Of a stretch of 64,000 nt of DNA, positions 36,161 to 49,018 are shown in pieces. Position numbers and translations under genes: made by a program. Every line of letters starts with the position of its first letter. Position 1 is the first letter of the stretch. This stretch comes from Schistosoma mansoni. Lineage: Eukaryota; Platyhelminthes; Trematoda; Strigeidida; Schistosomatidae. The notes under the pieces are model-generated. The model was not told the DNA's origin and ran no database searches. It saw only the letters and a list, made by a program, of their open reading frames with translations. The stretch is from contig NC_031498.1 in assembly GCF_000237925.1 (NCBI RefSeq), positions 21,368,422 to 21,432,421 of the forward strand, read 5' to 3'.

Positions 36161-37566
36161 TGTGAATGATATGTAAAGTTGATTGTTTTCCAATTGTTTT
36201 TTGACACGTAGTCACATCCTTAGAAAGTAATTGTATGACTCGATCGACTAGTTAGATCTGTTGGTTATAGACGCTTGATTGTATAATATTACAAGTTACT
36301 GATTAATTGAGAGTAGTAATTACTACTCAATTTCAAATTACACAAGTCTAACCGTTAATTTAAACGACATAAATTAAACTCTAGGTGCCCAAACAATTTG
36401 AATAGTATTTTTTAATTTATCAAGAAAGATTAAAATTTTACTACATTTCTATAGTTACACACTCTAAACAATATGTATTTAACTAGTAGATGTTCAAAAT
36501 CTGCTGCTCTTGATATCAAGGACTTCAAATGATTATTATTTGTTGTCTTACGCTCATCCTGAGTATATTCACTCCATATATTTATTTAGTCTCAAGCTTA
36601 AGCATATTTAGTACGCGTTTAGCACTAGGATCTAGGATGCTTATTTGACACTCACCAACTGGATATTATATTTGTTATCTTTATAATCGATAACCGAGAA
36701 AAATGAATCAAACAGGTGCAAGAATACGGATGTTCTTGAACATATATTTCAGTAACTGAATTCACTAGCATATGCAGTAGTGATAAACAATTAATTTATA
36801 ATGGGATTAAATGGACACAACTAGACTGAAATAATAATATTGGATTAACACCAGATTTAGACCGATTTATAATTGACTTGATATTGACACTGGCATTCAG
36901 AATTACCAGCAATTGTACTGTAGAGAAATAAATCCAAAACTGGTCATTCCACTTCGCATTAAAAATGAATACAAACTGTCCATAGTATCAGTTAGCATGT
37001 CTCAAGTACTTATAGATCAGCATAATAATAGATAGACAAAATGTTGGCAGATACTGTTCTACTAATTAGACCGGATAAAAAGAGTTCTATATCAGAATTA
37101 AGTTAAGTGACTTGTCCAATTTGAAGGTGATCATCTTTACCATCAAACATAAGATAGGTTGCCACTAACTGTCAGGGTAGAATCAGAAATCTTTCGACCT
37201 AGTTTGTGACTCTTGGTAGTATAAATACGAATCTTAAGTCAGTGTTTTGATGGAAATAATACGGAGCACATCAGGGCAGCGGTATTGTGAAGAACAACAT
37301 TTAAGAATATAAATACAATTAAATTGCGGATGACACAGTTCCTTACAAACTAAAGTGAGTAATACGCCAAATCTGATATAATCAGGGGAACAACTCAATA
37401 GTAGTTCTTTAACCTAGTATTTATAATGTTGCTGTCTCAGTCGACTTTTAAAAGCATTACTATGGAACATGACTGTTCTATTTCCGTGCGAATCTAACCA
37501 AGTGAGACAAACACTTATCGAACAAGGATATTACATATAACTGACCAATTATAAATGAGCATTATG
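36161..37566. other. AT-rich stretch, nothing recognised
   Basis: No coding frame or known repeat was seen. Confidence 0.5.
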
Positions 37567-37577
37567 TAATACCTCTA

Positions 37578-38101
37578 TTTTATTTTATTTAAACACATAA
37601 ATATTGGTACAAGGAAGCACCAGATACATATGCGCCATACAAATCTCATTCGATTTGCTTGAGGGCTGTGATACTGCCCAGGTGCCCAAACTGAAGCAGG
37701 TGGTTTTTTACGGGGCCCACGCTCGGAGACTTTGACCGAAAGATCTGATCCACAAGGCAGTGGAGCATCGTGAGGAGATGCATTCCCATGGTAGCTGGTG
37801 ATCAACGATTGATTCGTACGCCATTTGTTCCCTCAGGATCCTGGAGCCCATGTGCACCATTGGTTTGGAATCAGGGTTTTCCAACTCCCCTAGGTGGATT
37901 CTCTATATCCACCAACCCGGTTAAAGCGCCGGACATTCGATTTTTGTCCTCTCAATTTCGTAAACAACACCCCCGCCATGAGAAGGCAGTGAGTAGGACT
38001 TCCTTGGCAGAGGCTATATATTCGCTGGCCATGTGAGAGCATTTCGAGAGGGAGAGCGGACTCTCCCCACTCTCGGCCGTACCAGGGCATTTGGGGGCAT
38101 A
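37578..38101 (-). repeat. SINE-like repeat R1, copy c, with 11-bp target duplication
   Basis: It is flanked by TAATACCTCTA at 37567-37577 and 38102-38112, a perfect 11-bp duplication. On the minus strand the unit ends GTGTTTAAATAAAATAAAA, an A-rich tail, so it is a retroposed element of about 524 bp, the best-bounded copy in the window. It carries no RT. An antisense frame (37770-38036) is shared by several copies but runs against the inferred transcript. Confidence 0.85.
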
Positions 38102-38164
38102 TAATACCTCTACTGTGCATTGAACAACCTAAAAAACCCGATTAGATACTTCATTGCGATAAAA

Positions 38165-38510
38165 AAACATTTACTACTTTAGATAATTTTATGGATATAA
38201 AAGTATAGTTGGTCACGATTTATTAACTGCAACGTTGAGGTGGTGGAGATTTGTAGTTCAGGTGGCTGATCTTGGTAGAGTTTTGTCCACATAGCTGGAT
38301 GATTTGGTCGTAGAGCTCTCATCGTTCTTCTTAACGACATCATCAACACAAACCTCAAGTAGAAGCAGTGTTCGTTGTTTACTTCTCTATTTTGATTGTA
38401 TTCCATTGATTTGGTTCTTGGTCCTGTATTTGTCCATAATTTTTCTGATTGTTTGATAACTTGGATGGACTTCAATGTGTTTGTTGGTTGTTGATTGCCA
38501 AGCGTTTAAA
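38165..38510 (-). mobile_element. Penelope-like element fragment (C-terminus and 3' flank)
   Basis: The minus strand encodes KSIQVIKQSEKLWTNTGPRT and continues into a 3' flank containing GATGATGTCGTTAAGAAGAAC. Both blocks recur on the plus strand at 39050-39290. It therefore lies inverted relative to the neighbouring plus-strand fragment, with the junction near 38510. Confidence 0.65.
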
Positions 38511-38559
38511 AATCCTCTGCTGTTTTTAGAAAGATATCCGTTTGTCGTTCTTGATTTGA

Positions 38560-40303
38560 ATCTGAAGGCTATTTTTCAGGGGAACGGCTACCCAATCAAC
38601 TTCATACAAAGTTCAACCAATTGCATCAGCGGAAACAAAATCAAGTACAGAAACCAATAAATGGACTATCCTACCATTATATAAAAGACATCAAAGATTA
38701 CGAGATTATTGAAGCCGTTTGGAATAGGTGTAGCAGATAAACCAGCGAAATCACTTCAATCAATCCTATGCAAATCAAATGACGAAAGAAGAAAAACCGA
38801 ACATCTTCAAAATAAATTATTCCAACTGCAAAAAACACTACAACGGACAAAGTGAACGCCCCCTTCATCTTCGTTTACATGAACATCAAATAACGGTCAA
38901 ACGCCATGATGTATCCTCACCTATATCAATGCATGTGGACACACATTTGACTTGGAAATGCTGTGATCCTGGATAGAATGAGTTCTTAAAAGCACCAGGG
39001 AATTTTTAGATGCTCGGCAATCAACAACCATTAAACACATTGAAGTCCATCCAAGTTATCAAACAATCAGAAAAATTATGGACAAATACAGGACCAAGAA
39101 CCAAATCAATGGAATACAATCAAAATAGAGAAGTAAACAATGACAGGTTAATGGTCAATAACAGTCAGTCAATATCTAAGTCTACAAGACAAGCTGAGAG
39201 TCATATGAGGAGAAATTCGAACACTGCTTCTACTTGAGGTTTGTGTTGATGATGTCGTTAAGAAGAACGATGAGAGCTCTACGACCAAATCATCCAGCTC
39301 AGTGAAAAAACTTCACCAAACTTGACTGCAATGTCAATTACTTAGACATCTCTTTAAACCGTAAGGAGGAAGTCGTCATCGTGGTAAAGCCAACCAGAAG
39401 TTCAATATCAATCCACCGTTTTCCTATCACAGAGAGATATATGTCTAGTATTAGAACTCAAAGTCGTTTGTTCATTTGAGAACTCAAAGACTATATTCCA
39501 GCTTAAAGTTAGGCTCCTTAGTATTGAACTGAAATTTGAATTGACATTAATGTTACGTATTCACTACTCACCTATCAAAACCGAGTTACTTGTATCAGAG
39601 TTCATATCTAAAATTTAGTGAATCTTAGTCTACTGACTTACCAATTGTCCTCTTTACGACCCATAAGATGCGATAATATTCAATCACAACGGCTGAGTCA
39701 ATCACATTTTTTACCAACAAAATGATAGTTGAAGGTCATAACCACAAACGATGACTATTAAGATTCATTGGGTTGGTTAATTAAATGATGACTTTTAAGG
39801 TTACCACTATTAATTTCAATCCAAGTTATCTCATATAAACATTCAATTTAGAATTTTCGCACGGAAAATAGCATAAGTCTCAATGCCATATACTATTTAA
39901 GTAGACTGGTTGACTGCTGGGTAATTATACAACTGTCTCTATTAAGTCTATCTTGCTGAAGGAATTTGCACTAATTCATTAGTCCAAATGGCTTCACGCC
40001 GTGTGCAGCATGTTTCGATGTAGCTGAAATCATGATAATGAATGCTCTAGTCAGAGGTTTCGTTTGAAATCGGACCCTTGTAAAAAGCGTCGAGTTGCAT
40101 TTGACTATGATCACTACAGGAAACTACGTGTCAGTTACTGAGCTAGATCATTCCGTAGGCCAAATAACAGAAGGTTGTAGGAAGATGTATTTGTTGGCGA
40201 TCTCGTGGTATCAAAATAATACCGAGATCGAGCCAAAGTTTACAAACGGGATTACTGAGCGTACGCGAGTTCGTATAAGGTCACAAAGCAACGGAAAAGT
40301 GTT
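38560..40303 (+). mobile_element. Penelope-like element fragment: RT C-terminus, GIY-YIG endonuclease, 3' flank
   Basis: The frame near 38560-38660 has NGYPINFI, the C-terminal RT region of Penelope-like elements. Then 38779-38976 encodes FKINYSNCKKHYNGQSE, RPLHLRLHEHQ and VDTH, the paired Cys and the Tyr/Arg pattern of the GIY-YIG endonuclease that distinguishes this class. The C-terminal block at 39010-39130 follows. The 3' flank contains a roughly 79-bp stretch (39141-39218) absent from the inverted copy. The block at 40085-40303 (up to CAACGGAAAAG) is repeated inverted at 40770-41010. The element is broken and 5'-truncated. Confidence 0.7.
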
Positions 40304-40639
40304 TTCTTGGTACACTTAAGCAAACAGGTACAGTGAAACAATTACTGGTACAATCGGTTATAATAATAATTGTTTCCGTTATACCAATCATGAAAGTAGG
40401 TCACTACACCCTTCAATGAAAAGGATCTTATATCCTAGTGAAGACATAAGTACAGGCAACTTCCGGTATCTATTAATGGACTATTATTCTATTTACATTC
40501 TTATTGTATAACTATTCAGTGATTATAGGTATCATTCCAAGTTTTGATTTGATAATTTCGAATAAATTGAGCATTGGGTAGATTGTTATAAATAAATCAA
40601 TATATTTGTAATATTAATTATCAGAAGGGGTTTTGTGGA

Positions 40640-41390
40640 GATTTAGTATGTTTCATAGTTGAAAGCATGAGTCAATTGAAGCTAGACCACCATCGAAAAC
40701 CTGGAAGCACTGGACGGCCGTTTCGTCCTATTATGGGACTCCTCAGCAGTGCGCACCCACGAACCCGCGCTCGCGAGATTTCTTTTCCGTTGTTTGTGAC
40801 GTTGAACGTACATACGCACTGTAGTCTTGCCTGTAAACTTTGGCATGATCTCGATATTATTTCGATACCACGTGATCAATAACAAATATATCCTAACTAC
40901 AATTTACAACTGTCCTTCTAATAATTATCCTACTGAGGGATATTACCTGGTAATTGGCACGTGATTGGTCTGTAATGGTGATCATAATCAACTGCGACTC
41001 GACATTTCCACAGACCTAAAGGACATCCCTATTTAAATTCAGTGTCAGAACCTAAGAGATTATACACAATATCTAAAGCCTTCCCAATGCGCACATTAGT
41101 GAACAAACAAAAAACATCAAGACTTGCCTATAATTCATCTTCCATGAGGATAGTGATGATGATGTCTTTGAATTCATTAGAATTTTTGATTCCGAATTTG
41201 ACTTCACTTTCATATGGTTTAATAATATTGGCCGTGTGTTTAGAATTATTGTGCGTTGGTGAATTCGTATAATCAACCACTGGTCTTTTTGGGACATTTG
41301 TTTTATGGATTTTAGTAGCCCATAGAATCCACAAGTGCTGCAGATTTTTGGATATGGAGAACGCCATAGAGATGGTCCCAGTTTAGATCA
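40640..41390 (-). mobile_element. Penelope-like element fragment: RT N-terminal part, then ribozyme-bearing unit
   Basis: Minus-strand frames near 41367-41040 give LWATKIHKTNVPKRPVVDYT and SPTHNNSKH followed by KNSNEFKDI, the LPKIHK/RPIVS/SPTYNLSKHL region at the start of Penelope RTs. Reading on, 41010-40770 repeats the plus-strand block at 40085-40303 and leads into the hammerhead at 40752-40707. The arrangement suggests the remains of a terminal-repeat (pLTR) structure, which in this class is known to carry hammerheads. That assignment is inference. Confidence 0.6.
40707..40752 (-). ncRNA. Hammerhead ribozyme, core complete
   Basis: On the minus strand: stem I 5' strand GCACTG (40752-40747), core CTGAGGA (fits CUGANGA), stem II GTCC with loop CATAATA and GGAC (40739-40725), core GAAA (40724-40721), minimal stem III ACGGCCGT, then the cleavage-site C at 40713, and stem I 3' strand CAGTGC (40712-40707), which pairs perfectly with GCACTG. 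All invariant core bases are present. The tiny stem III is the form known from schistosome Sm-alpha repeats and Penelope-like elements. Self-cleavage would fall between 40713 and 40712. Activity is predicted, not shown. Confidence 0.85.
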
Positions 41391-41494
41391 ATAGAGTTCA
41401 ACCGTGTCAGACGTTAGGCAGTTACCCACTGAAGATAATGGAAGATGGCCGCGCGGCATAGTGGATTGGTTAAAATCAGACATCAACACTGTTG

Positions 41495-41640
41495 GAGGCC
41501 GGCTAAGTGGTCTAGGGGTTAAGCGTTCTCGCGTAAGACCAAACTTGTAGGGTTGAAATCCAACGTGCATACCCGGGGATGCGGACTTCTGAGGAGCCCC
41601 GTACTAAGACGAAACGGCCGTCCAGTGGTTCCTGGTTTTC
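41495..41640 (+). repeat. tRNA-like SINE head joined to a decayed hammerhead
   Basis: GGCTAAGTGGTCTAGGGG and TTAAGCG form an A-box-like part, and AGGGTTGAAATCC 40-45 nt later a B-box-like part, so this looks like a pol III promoter of tRNA origin. Then CTGAGGA (41589-41595), GAAAC (41611-41615) and GGCCGTC form hammerhead core pieces in the right order. Stems I and II are only partly paired, so it is probably inactive. A pol III head plus a hammerhead is the known design of schistosome Sm-alpha SINE-like repeats. Confidence 0.65.
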
Positions 41641-42334
41641 AGTGGAGGTTTAACATTTAAAAATTTCCACAACCTCAAATTGTAAAATACTTTACCTATT
41701 TCTACTGCTGCATTTTGCCGGGGTATCGACAAAAGGTCGAGTCTGAATAAACTCAAGGTTAAGGGATGATTCGGTCGAGGATTTTTAACTTTTTACTACC
41801 TGCTGAAGATGATTACTAGGATCCTTACATACTGATATTATTATTATCTTGTTCGGAGTACTCTTGTTGATTCTAGTCTAGTACATTAGCCGTTTCGTCT
41901 TTAAACCTATTTAAAGTGACTTTACATTTGTTTTTAATGGTTTTTCGTAAAGTCCACTGTGGAGATGTGCGTTGACTTCCTTTCATAGTCAGAAAAGATC
42001 ATAACAACAGTGTTGATATTTTTGTCTGCTGTTATAATGCCAATTTTCCTGTCTTTACTCAGCTCTTCTACAGCATCTATTTCTTCTCTAGGTAACGAGC
42101 ATTAGGTTTTTGATTTAGTAATGCAGTTGAGATTTTAATCCTCACTACATTCTCTTGATCCTCCGGATTTACTTGAAATTCAACGTCTGAGATTTTACAA
42201 ATATATTCTTCCTCCTTAATATCTTGAAATTTAGTTTGAATTATCCAACTGTGCAGTATCACTTGACTACATATATCACATATATCAGACTTGAGTTACC
42301 ATAAGTTTCATCTCAGAGTGATGTTCTGTAGTTA

Positions 42335-44105
42335 CTTACTTACGTCTGTTACCACTCGTGAAGAAGCATAGGCCGCCCACCAGCATTCCACATCCAACTC
42401 TGTCCTAGACAGTCCTTCACAGTTACTATTCATTTGTCGATATCTGCATCCAGTTCTCGACGTAGTGTTTTCTCTAGCCTCCCTCTTTTCTGTTTCCCTT
42501 CAAGATACCAAGTTAGCGCTTGCTTCGTGTTGCAGTTTGATGATTTTCACAATGTATGTACTATCCATTTTCATAGTTTTTCCTAATTTCCTCTTCAGCT
42601 AGAACATGGTTTGTCCGCTCCCATGGTAGGCTGTTGTGATGGTATCCGGCCAACGAATATTGAGTATCTTGTGTAGACAATCGTTTATAAATACCTGTTC
42701 ATTTTTGATGATGGTTGTGGTAGTACTGAAAGTTTCAGCTCCGTACAGTGAGACTGTCTTGACGTTTCATATTGGAGATCCTGACTTTGATGTTGGCTTT
42801 CAGACAGTTGATTTGAGCTCCATATGTTCTTCAACAGTAGGAACGCGATCCTCCTTTTTAATTCTAAATTCTGAGTGAATGTTTCCACCTCTTTCAGAGT
42901 TTCGCCATCAAGTGTGATTGGGTTGGTGCACTCCGCATTGCATTTCTGTATCTCCCCTTATGTATGTTGAGGCCTACTGTTGCTGCGATGATTGTCTTGA
43001 TCTACAATTGTTGGTATTCATGGGATAGAAGGTCTAGGTCATCTACGAAGTCCAAATCGCCCATTGCATACAAGCTGTTCATTGTATTCCGTGCTTCCCC
43101 TCAAATTTCAAGGTCTTCATAACCCAGTCAACCAACAGAAGAAAGAGCAAGAGAGGGAGTAAGCAGCCTTGTCTGACTCTGGTCATCACTTGGAGTGCAT
43201 CTGTCAGTTGTCCTCCATACACGACTTTTTAGTGTAGTCCATCGTATGAATTCCTTATGATGTTGACGATTTTATCGGCTACTCACTCCATAGTGTCGAA
43301 GAAGGTTCCATAAGGTCCTCACATCCACACTGTCAAACGCCTCATAGTCTAGGAAGTTGATGTATAGTGACGAGTGGCATTCAACCAATTGTTCAACGAT
43401 GACTCGTAGTGTCGCTCTTTGGTCTGTGCATGACCGATCGTTATGGAATCCAGTCTGTTGATCTTGAAACTGGACAACTACCGAATCTTTCATCCGGTTC
43501 ATCAACATAGTTGAAAACCTTTGCTGATACCGGAAGTAGTGTGATGTCTCTATAGTTAACACACTTGTTCAGATCTCGTTTCTTTGGCATCTTGATTAAG
43601 TGTTCTTTCCAGTCTGTCAGCACTTGTTCTTCCTCCCAAACCTACCTGAACAAAACGTGAAACATGTTTTCAGTTGCTCCTATGTGTGACATGAGTGCTT
43701 CAATTGGTATATTGTCAGGTCCTACTGTTTTCCCACTTTTGATTTGTCTGATGACCATGCTGATTTCTTCGATTGTCGATGGAGTGACACCAATAGGAAG
43801 GTCTGTGTGTTCTGCTTCTATGTGCGGTAGATTAAATCGAGCTGGCCTATCGAAGAGTTCTTCAAAGTGTTCTACCCATCTGTTCCTCTGTTTTTGAATT
43901 TCAATGATTGTCTTGCCTTGTTTGTCCTTGACCGATCTCTCTGGTTTACTATATTTCCCTTCCAGTTTGTTTGTTGTGTCACACGGTTGTTTGATATTTC
44001 GTTCTGTTGCAGTCTTTTCCATTGTCGTTGTTAGCTGTCGCTCGTATTTCTGTTTGTCGGCTGTAATGCTCTTCTTCACTTGCTTGTTCGCTTCTGTGTA
44101 TTACT
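42335..44105 (-). mobile_element. RTE LINE (FVDD subfamily), copy 3, 5'-truncated
   Basis: The minus strand matches copy 1 from about 8245 onward: KKSITADKQKYERQL, KSGKTVGPDNIPIEAL, DRSCTDQRATLR, DYEAFDSVD, the stop after GVSSR, and LDFVDD (about 43065). It then continues through LDGETLKEVETFTQ to the 3' terminus GGTAACAGACGTAAGTAAGT near 42335. It is the longest version of the 3' half in the window. The 5' junction is near 44105, where similarity ends abruptly. Confidence 0.87.
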
Positions 44106-44189
44106 TTTGTCTGTATATAAATATTGAGCTGCAATACGAGTTGGTCCACTCGCCTCCTTCGTTGCGCGCCACATTCTAAATTTATTCTC

Positions 44190-47100
44190 ATATTTGGCTT
44201 ATTTTACTCTATTATTTTCTAACGCGAATTAAGAATATAGAAATATACGAGTGCTGGCTGCACATATATTTCGATAACAATCAGCATGCGGCCTAACTGG
44301 AGTCGGAAACGCAGATACTAAAGTGATGAGCCTGTCGATAATCTCATACATAATATCATCACACCACCACTAAATTTTAAATTATGTATAAAATTCAACG
44401 TCCACAAATATACACTAGTCACTAATTTGTAGTTCTATTGAGTCGTGACATATAGTCTTCAACTCCTCTGAGAGTGAGACACTTAACTATAGATGACATT
44501 GAAAAATAATTAAGCAATATTATGAATGAATTGGAGCTAGAAATGTAGGCAATTTGATGCTGTCTCAGTGGTCTATGGGTTAGTAGTTTGTGTACGAGAC
44601 TAAGAGGTCTTGGATTCGATCACCGATTGGTTTTCCGAAGCTTACGACTGAGAGATTTAGTGCCAAGGTGAAATAACTATCCGGTTCTTTCTCTTTTACA
44701 AGAGCTAACTGATATCAACGTGATGTAAACTACAAAATTCAACAGTCTCCACAAGTCTCATGCAGAAACTATATTTTGGAAAAAAATCGAGAAATTCACT
44801 TTAATTCACATATATTAGTTGTCTGGATCTTTTCATTGATGTTTAGGGCTACAATTTGTCAGTTACTTTTGGCATCCTGTGTGGATCGCCAAGATATTGC
44901 CAATAAGTCACAAGTCCCAGAGTGAACAACTCTAGGATGTAGGTACATTCAACCGACGAGTGACAAATTGGACGAATCACTTATCACCGATTCGGCTGCT
45001 AACCACCATCCATCTCTACTTAAATTGAAGATATTGTTGGAGTTATTTATTCATTCCAGTTGTACACAAATTGTATATTTTGTGAATGGTATATTGGGGA
45101 TTAACAATCAGTAGAAGTAAACTGATGATTGTCTCAAATTCGTCATTTTACAATTTTAAATATATAAATTATTAAAGCGTTTGACTGGAAGCAAACTACA
45201 ATAGATCTTTTGTTTCAATTCTCTATAATTAATATTACTACTTAATCTTTTATAATTTATCAAAAATTGTTTTCGCGCGTGCATTTCAGATTGAAATAAA
45301 ATTCACTGTATCTTGTTTTCTACGTGATAATTGATTACAATACTATACATTTAATTATCACACTTTACTCACATGACTACGACAGTAACTTGATGCAGAA
45401 AATCTATTCTGTTATACTCTTAGTGATAATTAGTCAATGTCATTAGAAACACTTCCAGGATGGTGAGAACAATTTGAAAATCTAGTATACCTCTGGTATA
45501 TAGTTTGACTGGGTGATGTGGTCCATGCAGACACACTCCTCGTCTACCATTAGAGCATGAGTTTAAGATGATCTCAATATTAGCTATTTAATAAAACCGT
45601 CCTTCTTGGGCCATATTGTCGGTGCTTAGTGTTTCCTACTGCCACTGATACTGTTAACATATATCCTGACAACCTCATCTTGCTGTGCGAATGTTATAGC
45701 AACTTGAATTAACGTGCTATATTCTATTTCGCTCATAACTCTATCTGTTATGAAATCATAATGTAATGAGATATTTTCACTAGCTCAAGGAGTGGAAAAT
45801 TACATACGAAGTAGTCAGGATTCATGTAGCATAACGCTATAGAAAAAATAGCAGAAATTTGTACCGGTACTTGTGGTTCGTAAAATTGAGATATTTATTC
45901 ACCTGACGGTTGGTAAGACAACCAATACCACCAGATGTACGTGATCAACACTAAATTGTTGTATATGATATACAAGTTGAATAAGGAATATACTTCGAAA
46001 AGTTTTAAATAAATTATGATTGCTTGAAATGAAGCTTTCCGGTTGTATCGTGTTATATCAAACTTAGTTGAGTTTCAGTATCTAGTAAATTGATAAGACA
46101 TTAAAAATTAGAACCAGAATACAGTTGGACAGCGTGTCTATACTGGGTTTCCAGATCAATCTGAGAATTTAACCATTATATTCATGCCTATTGTATTACA
46201 ATTTACTGCTCACCTTGTTATGTAACTACTTCAAAAACCAATTCGAAGGTTTTACTCTGCTTTAAACACTTTGATCTAGATTGCCGGATAACATAAATAC
46301 TTCTAACTGTTAAGGATGTTTCAGTTTTCTCACGGAAACCATTATTATCATGGTCAAACACCCTTGCCTCTTTCGTTATTATAATTGTTCGCTGTATTTT
46401 CAAAGATATTTTGAATGTATGAACAGGTGATTAATTGCTGTCTGTATCGACTATACTTAATTTATCCCGATAAAACTTTAAAGTTGCGCCGATTCTGTTA
46501 CTCGGAGCTAGAATTAGAAGAAGTGTAGTACGCGAATCGTAGTTAAGGGTTTCTTATTGGATAGACGGAAAGGGATGAGAAGCGACCAAATAAAAGAACA
46601 AATGAGACTACAATTGGCGGATAGGCTTTGAGAGATGGTTTAGGTACCCTGAGAATGTCTACAAACAAGTGCTAAAAATTGGTGTGAAGAACTAAGATTT
46701 GGATTCACAGTTGTTCGTTTGAGTTGGGATTAGGGTTTTCATCACGAACTGACATTAGCTATGATGCCAAAATGCTACTTAGTCATATGGATTTCGAGCC
46801 GAAACACAATATGTTATCTGACATCCGAATGATTCGTCGATAAATTATGGTCTCGCCAAAGAACACTGTAAACCACTTATGTTCAGCAAATCTTAATTTT
46901 GCATATCGACTTTAAGTGATTTTCATCCAGACAATTTTAACAGACTTTTTTAATTTCTACTTGTTAACTCCCAGTGTATGTCAGTTGTATTTAGTCATTT
47001 AATTAACCATGAATTTTTCTTGTACTGATTTCACTATAATTTTGTATTTGGTGACAATTACTCAATAACGAAACTCTGTAATTAATAACTACCGAATAAA

Positions 47101-49018
47101 CTCGATCTCTGTCGGTTTCGTCTAATAAATCTAAATATGAAAGTTCCTCTGTAGTAGCTGAAGCGAGTAGAGTTGTTGTATATCGTATCGCAGTTGTGGA
47201 AGTCATCGAAAGATTTGGCATATTTGTAACAATATAACAAATCTGTAGATTGATCCAATTACATTGTTATCGACTAGAGAACAGTTTCAAAGCCGTAAAA
47301 TAAACTCGTCTTGGAGATCGTTTTGTATGACATGCAAGATAAGAAATCCAGATTTCCCAGTGATCAAATCATAACACAACTAATTTCGTAACTATTGTTT
47401 ACACGTGTCCATAAGGGAATAATTCTAAAAATTTGTCGGATCTACTTCAAAGATGTTTTCTCACTTCGATATGAAGCAAAAAATACTTTCGAGAAAAACC
47501 CAAGAGTAGAAATTATCATCATGAATAAACAATGTATGTGTTGTCGAAAAGAATGGTGAGTCAATTAGTCTTACTAATCACTGGAAAAAGTTGTTGACTG
47601 ATAACATACATATCACCAAGAAGACTGAATATAGATAGCATCCACGATATTATTCAGGCAATAATTAAAGAAATAAAACTGGAGCACACTTGGACAGGAA
47701 AATAACCACAACTTCAAGTTGTATATAACTCCAAATATAGCTGAATTCCACTGTAATCATACGTCATATTTATAATTTCGCATTGGAACAACTATGTAAA
47801 ATAAAAGTATATTGGTCACACTGCAATTAACCTTTAAAAAGTACATTCTTGAATTCGTTCAACAATACAATGGCTTGCCATGCTTAATAATTCATTGCCG
47901 AAGCGAATTTGTAAGTAAATAAGATTGTTTTCAGTCGATAAATATATAAAAAAATCGAGTGGATTTTGATCACGCTCAATCTCACATGAAGTTCAGAATA
48001 CCAAATTGGTGAAGACCACGCAAAATGTCAATTAACGTCTTCTTCAAAACTAATAGTCGTTATAATTGTACTTCAGTAAATGTGTTGATGAAGCGTTAAT
48101 TAATTATAATAGTCATTTCGGTTATGCCGTTTTCTTCTGAGATAGTTAAAATGTGGAATTTTGATTGCCATTCTGTAGGACATCTTCAGTGCTTACTTCA
48201 TGCATTAGTCATTAAAATACTGTATGTGCTTACAGTAAGATACACCTCAAAACTAGGTTAACAATGAAGAACACAATCATAATAGGAAACTCAGGATGAA
48301 GTGATATGGAATAAAACAAATCTATGTTTTTTAAACGAATATTCTTATGAACCTATCAATTCGACTTACAAGACATCACTTTTTAACCGTGATTTTTAGT
48401 TATCTAAAGGAAAATCTGAAATTTTCGTTAAAAAATAAGTTACGGGCCTGTACACAAGACTTTAAGCTATGATTTATCTTATCAAGACTAACAATTCCTG
48501 TTGACCAGCTGAATTAAATTAGGCGGGATGAAGTCGAACTATGTAATCCGATAATTGCGAATTAGGTGTACTACCTACGATCTTATCATTCCACCACAAA
48601 AGTGGTTGCCAAAAAGAATCCTTCATTATACAAAAACACATGTATAGCGATGGATATCAAAGAAATTCTTCAACAAGAGACAAGTGGAAAAGGTACATTA
48701 CTCACCGAGACGAGGTCTTAGCATGATCGAATATGTAAAAATAAACACCACTGTTAATAGGACTTAAGTAGCTGTTTATCGAAACGACTGCAACTCAACA
48801 GTTTCCACCAGTTGTCTTCATTTCAGCCACAAGTGTACACTATCATACACAAAGATTTTCTGGAACCAATGGTTAGACTAGTAAAACTAAAACTGACGTT
48901 TAATTACGAAGCTAATAGAAATAATCATTACATCTTGAATGTCCGACTAATTCAAGTTCACGACTACTGACTGACAGTATTTACCTAACTATTATTATTT
49001 TATTCCAATTATTGTTTC
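44190..49018. other. AT-rich intergenic DNA with one tRNA-like SINE remnant
   Basis: No gene is supported. At 44565-44635 the plus strand reads CTCAGTGGTCTATGGG followed by GTCTTGGATTCGATCAC, spaced like A and B boxes of a tRNA-derived SINE. Short reading frames elsewhere have no recognisable features. Confidence 0.45.

Noticed and set aside
37770-38036. Reading frame shared by R1 copies (also near 916, 27492 and 60902)
   Set aside because: It is antisense to the transcript implied by the A-rich tail, and copies differ by truncation; the likeness is explained by recent repeat copies, not by a conserved protein.
44565-44635. Possible tRNA gene
   Set aside because: Only A and B box-like parts are seen; acceptor and anticodon arms do not pair, so it is a SINE remnant at best.
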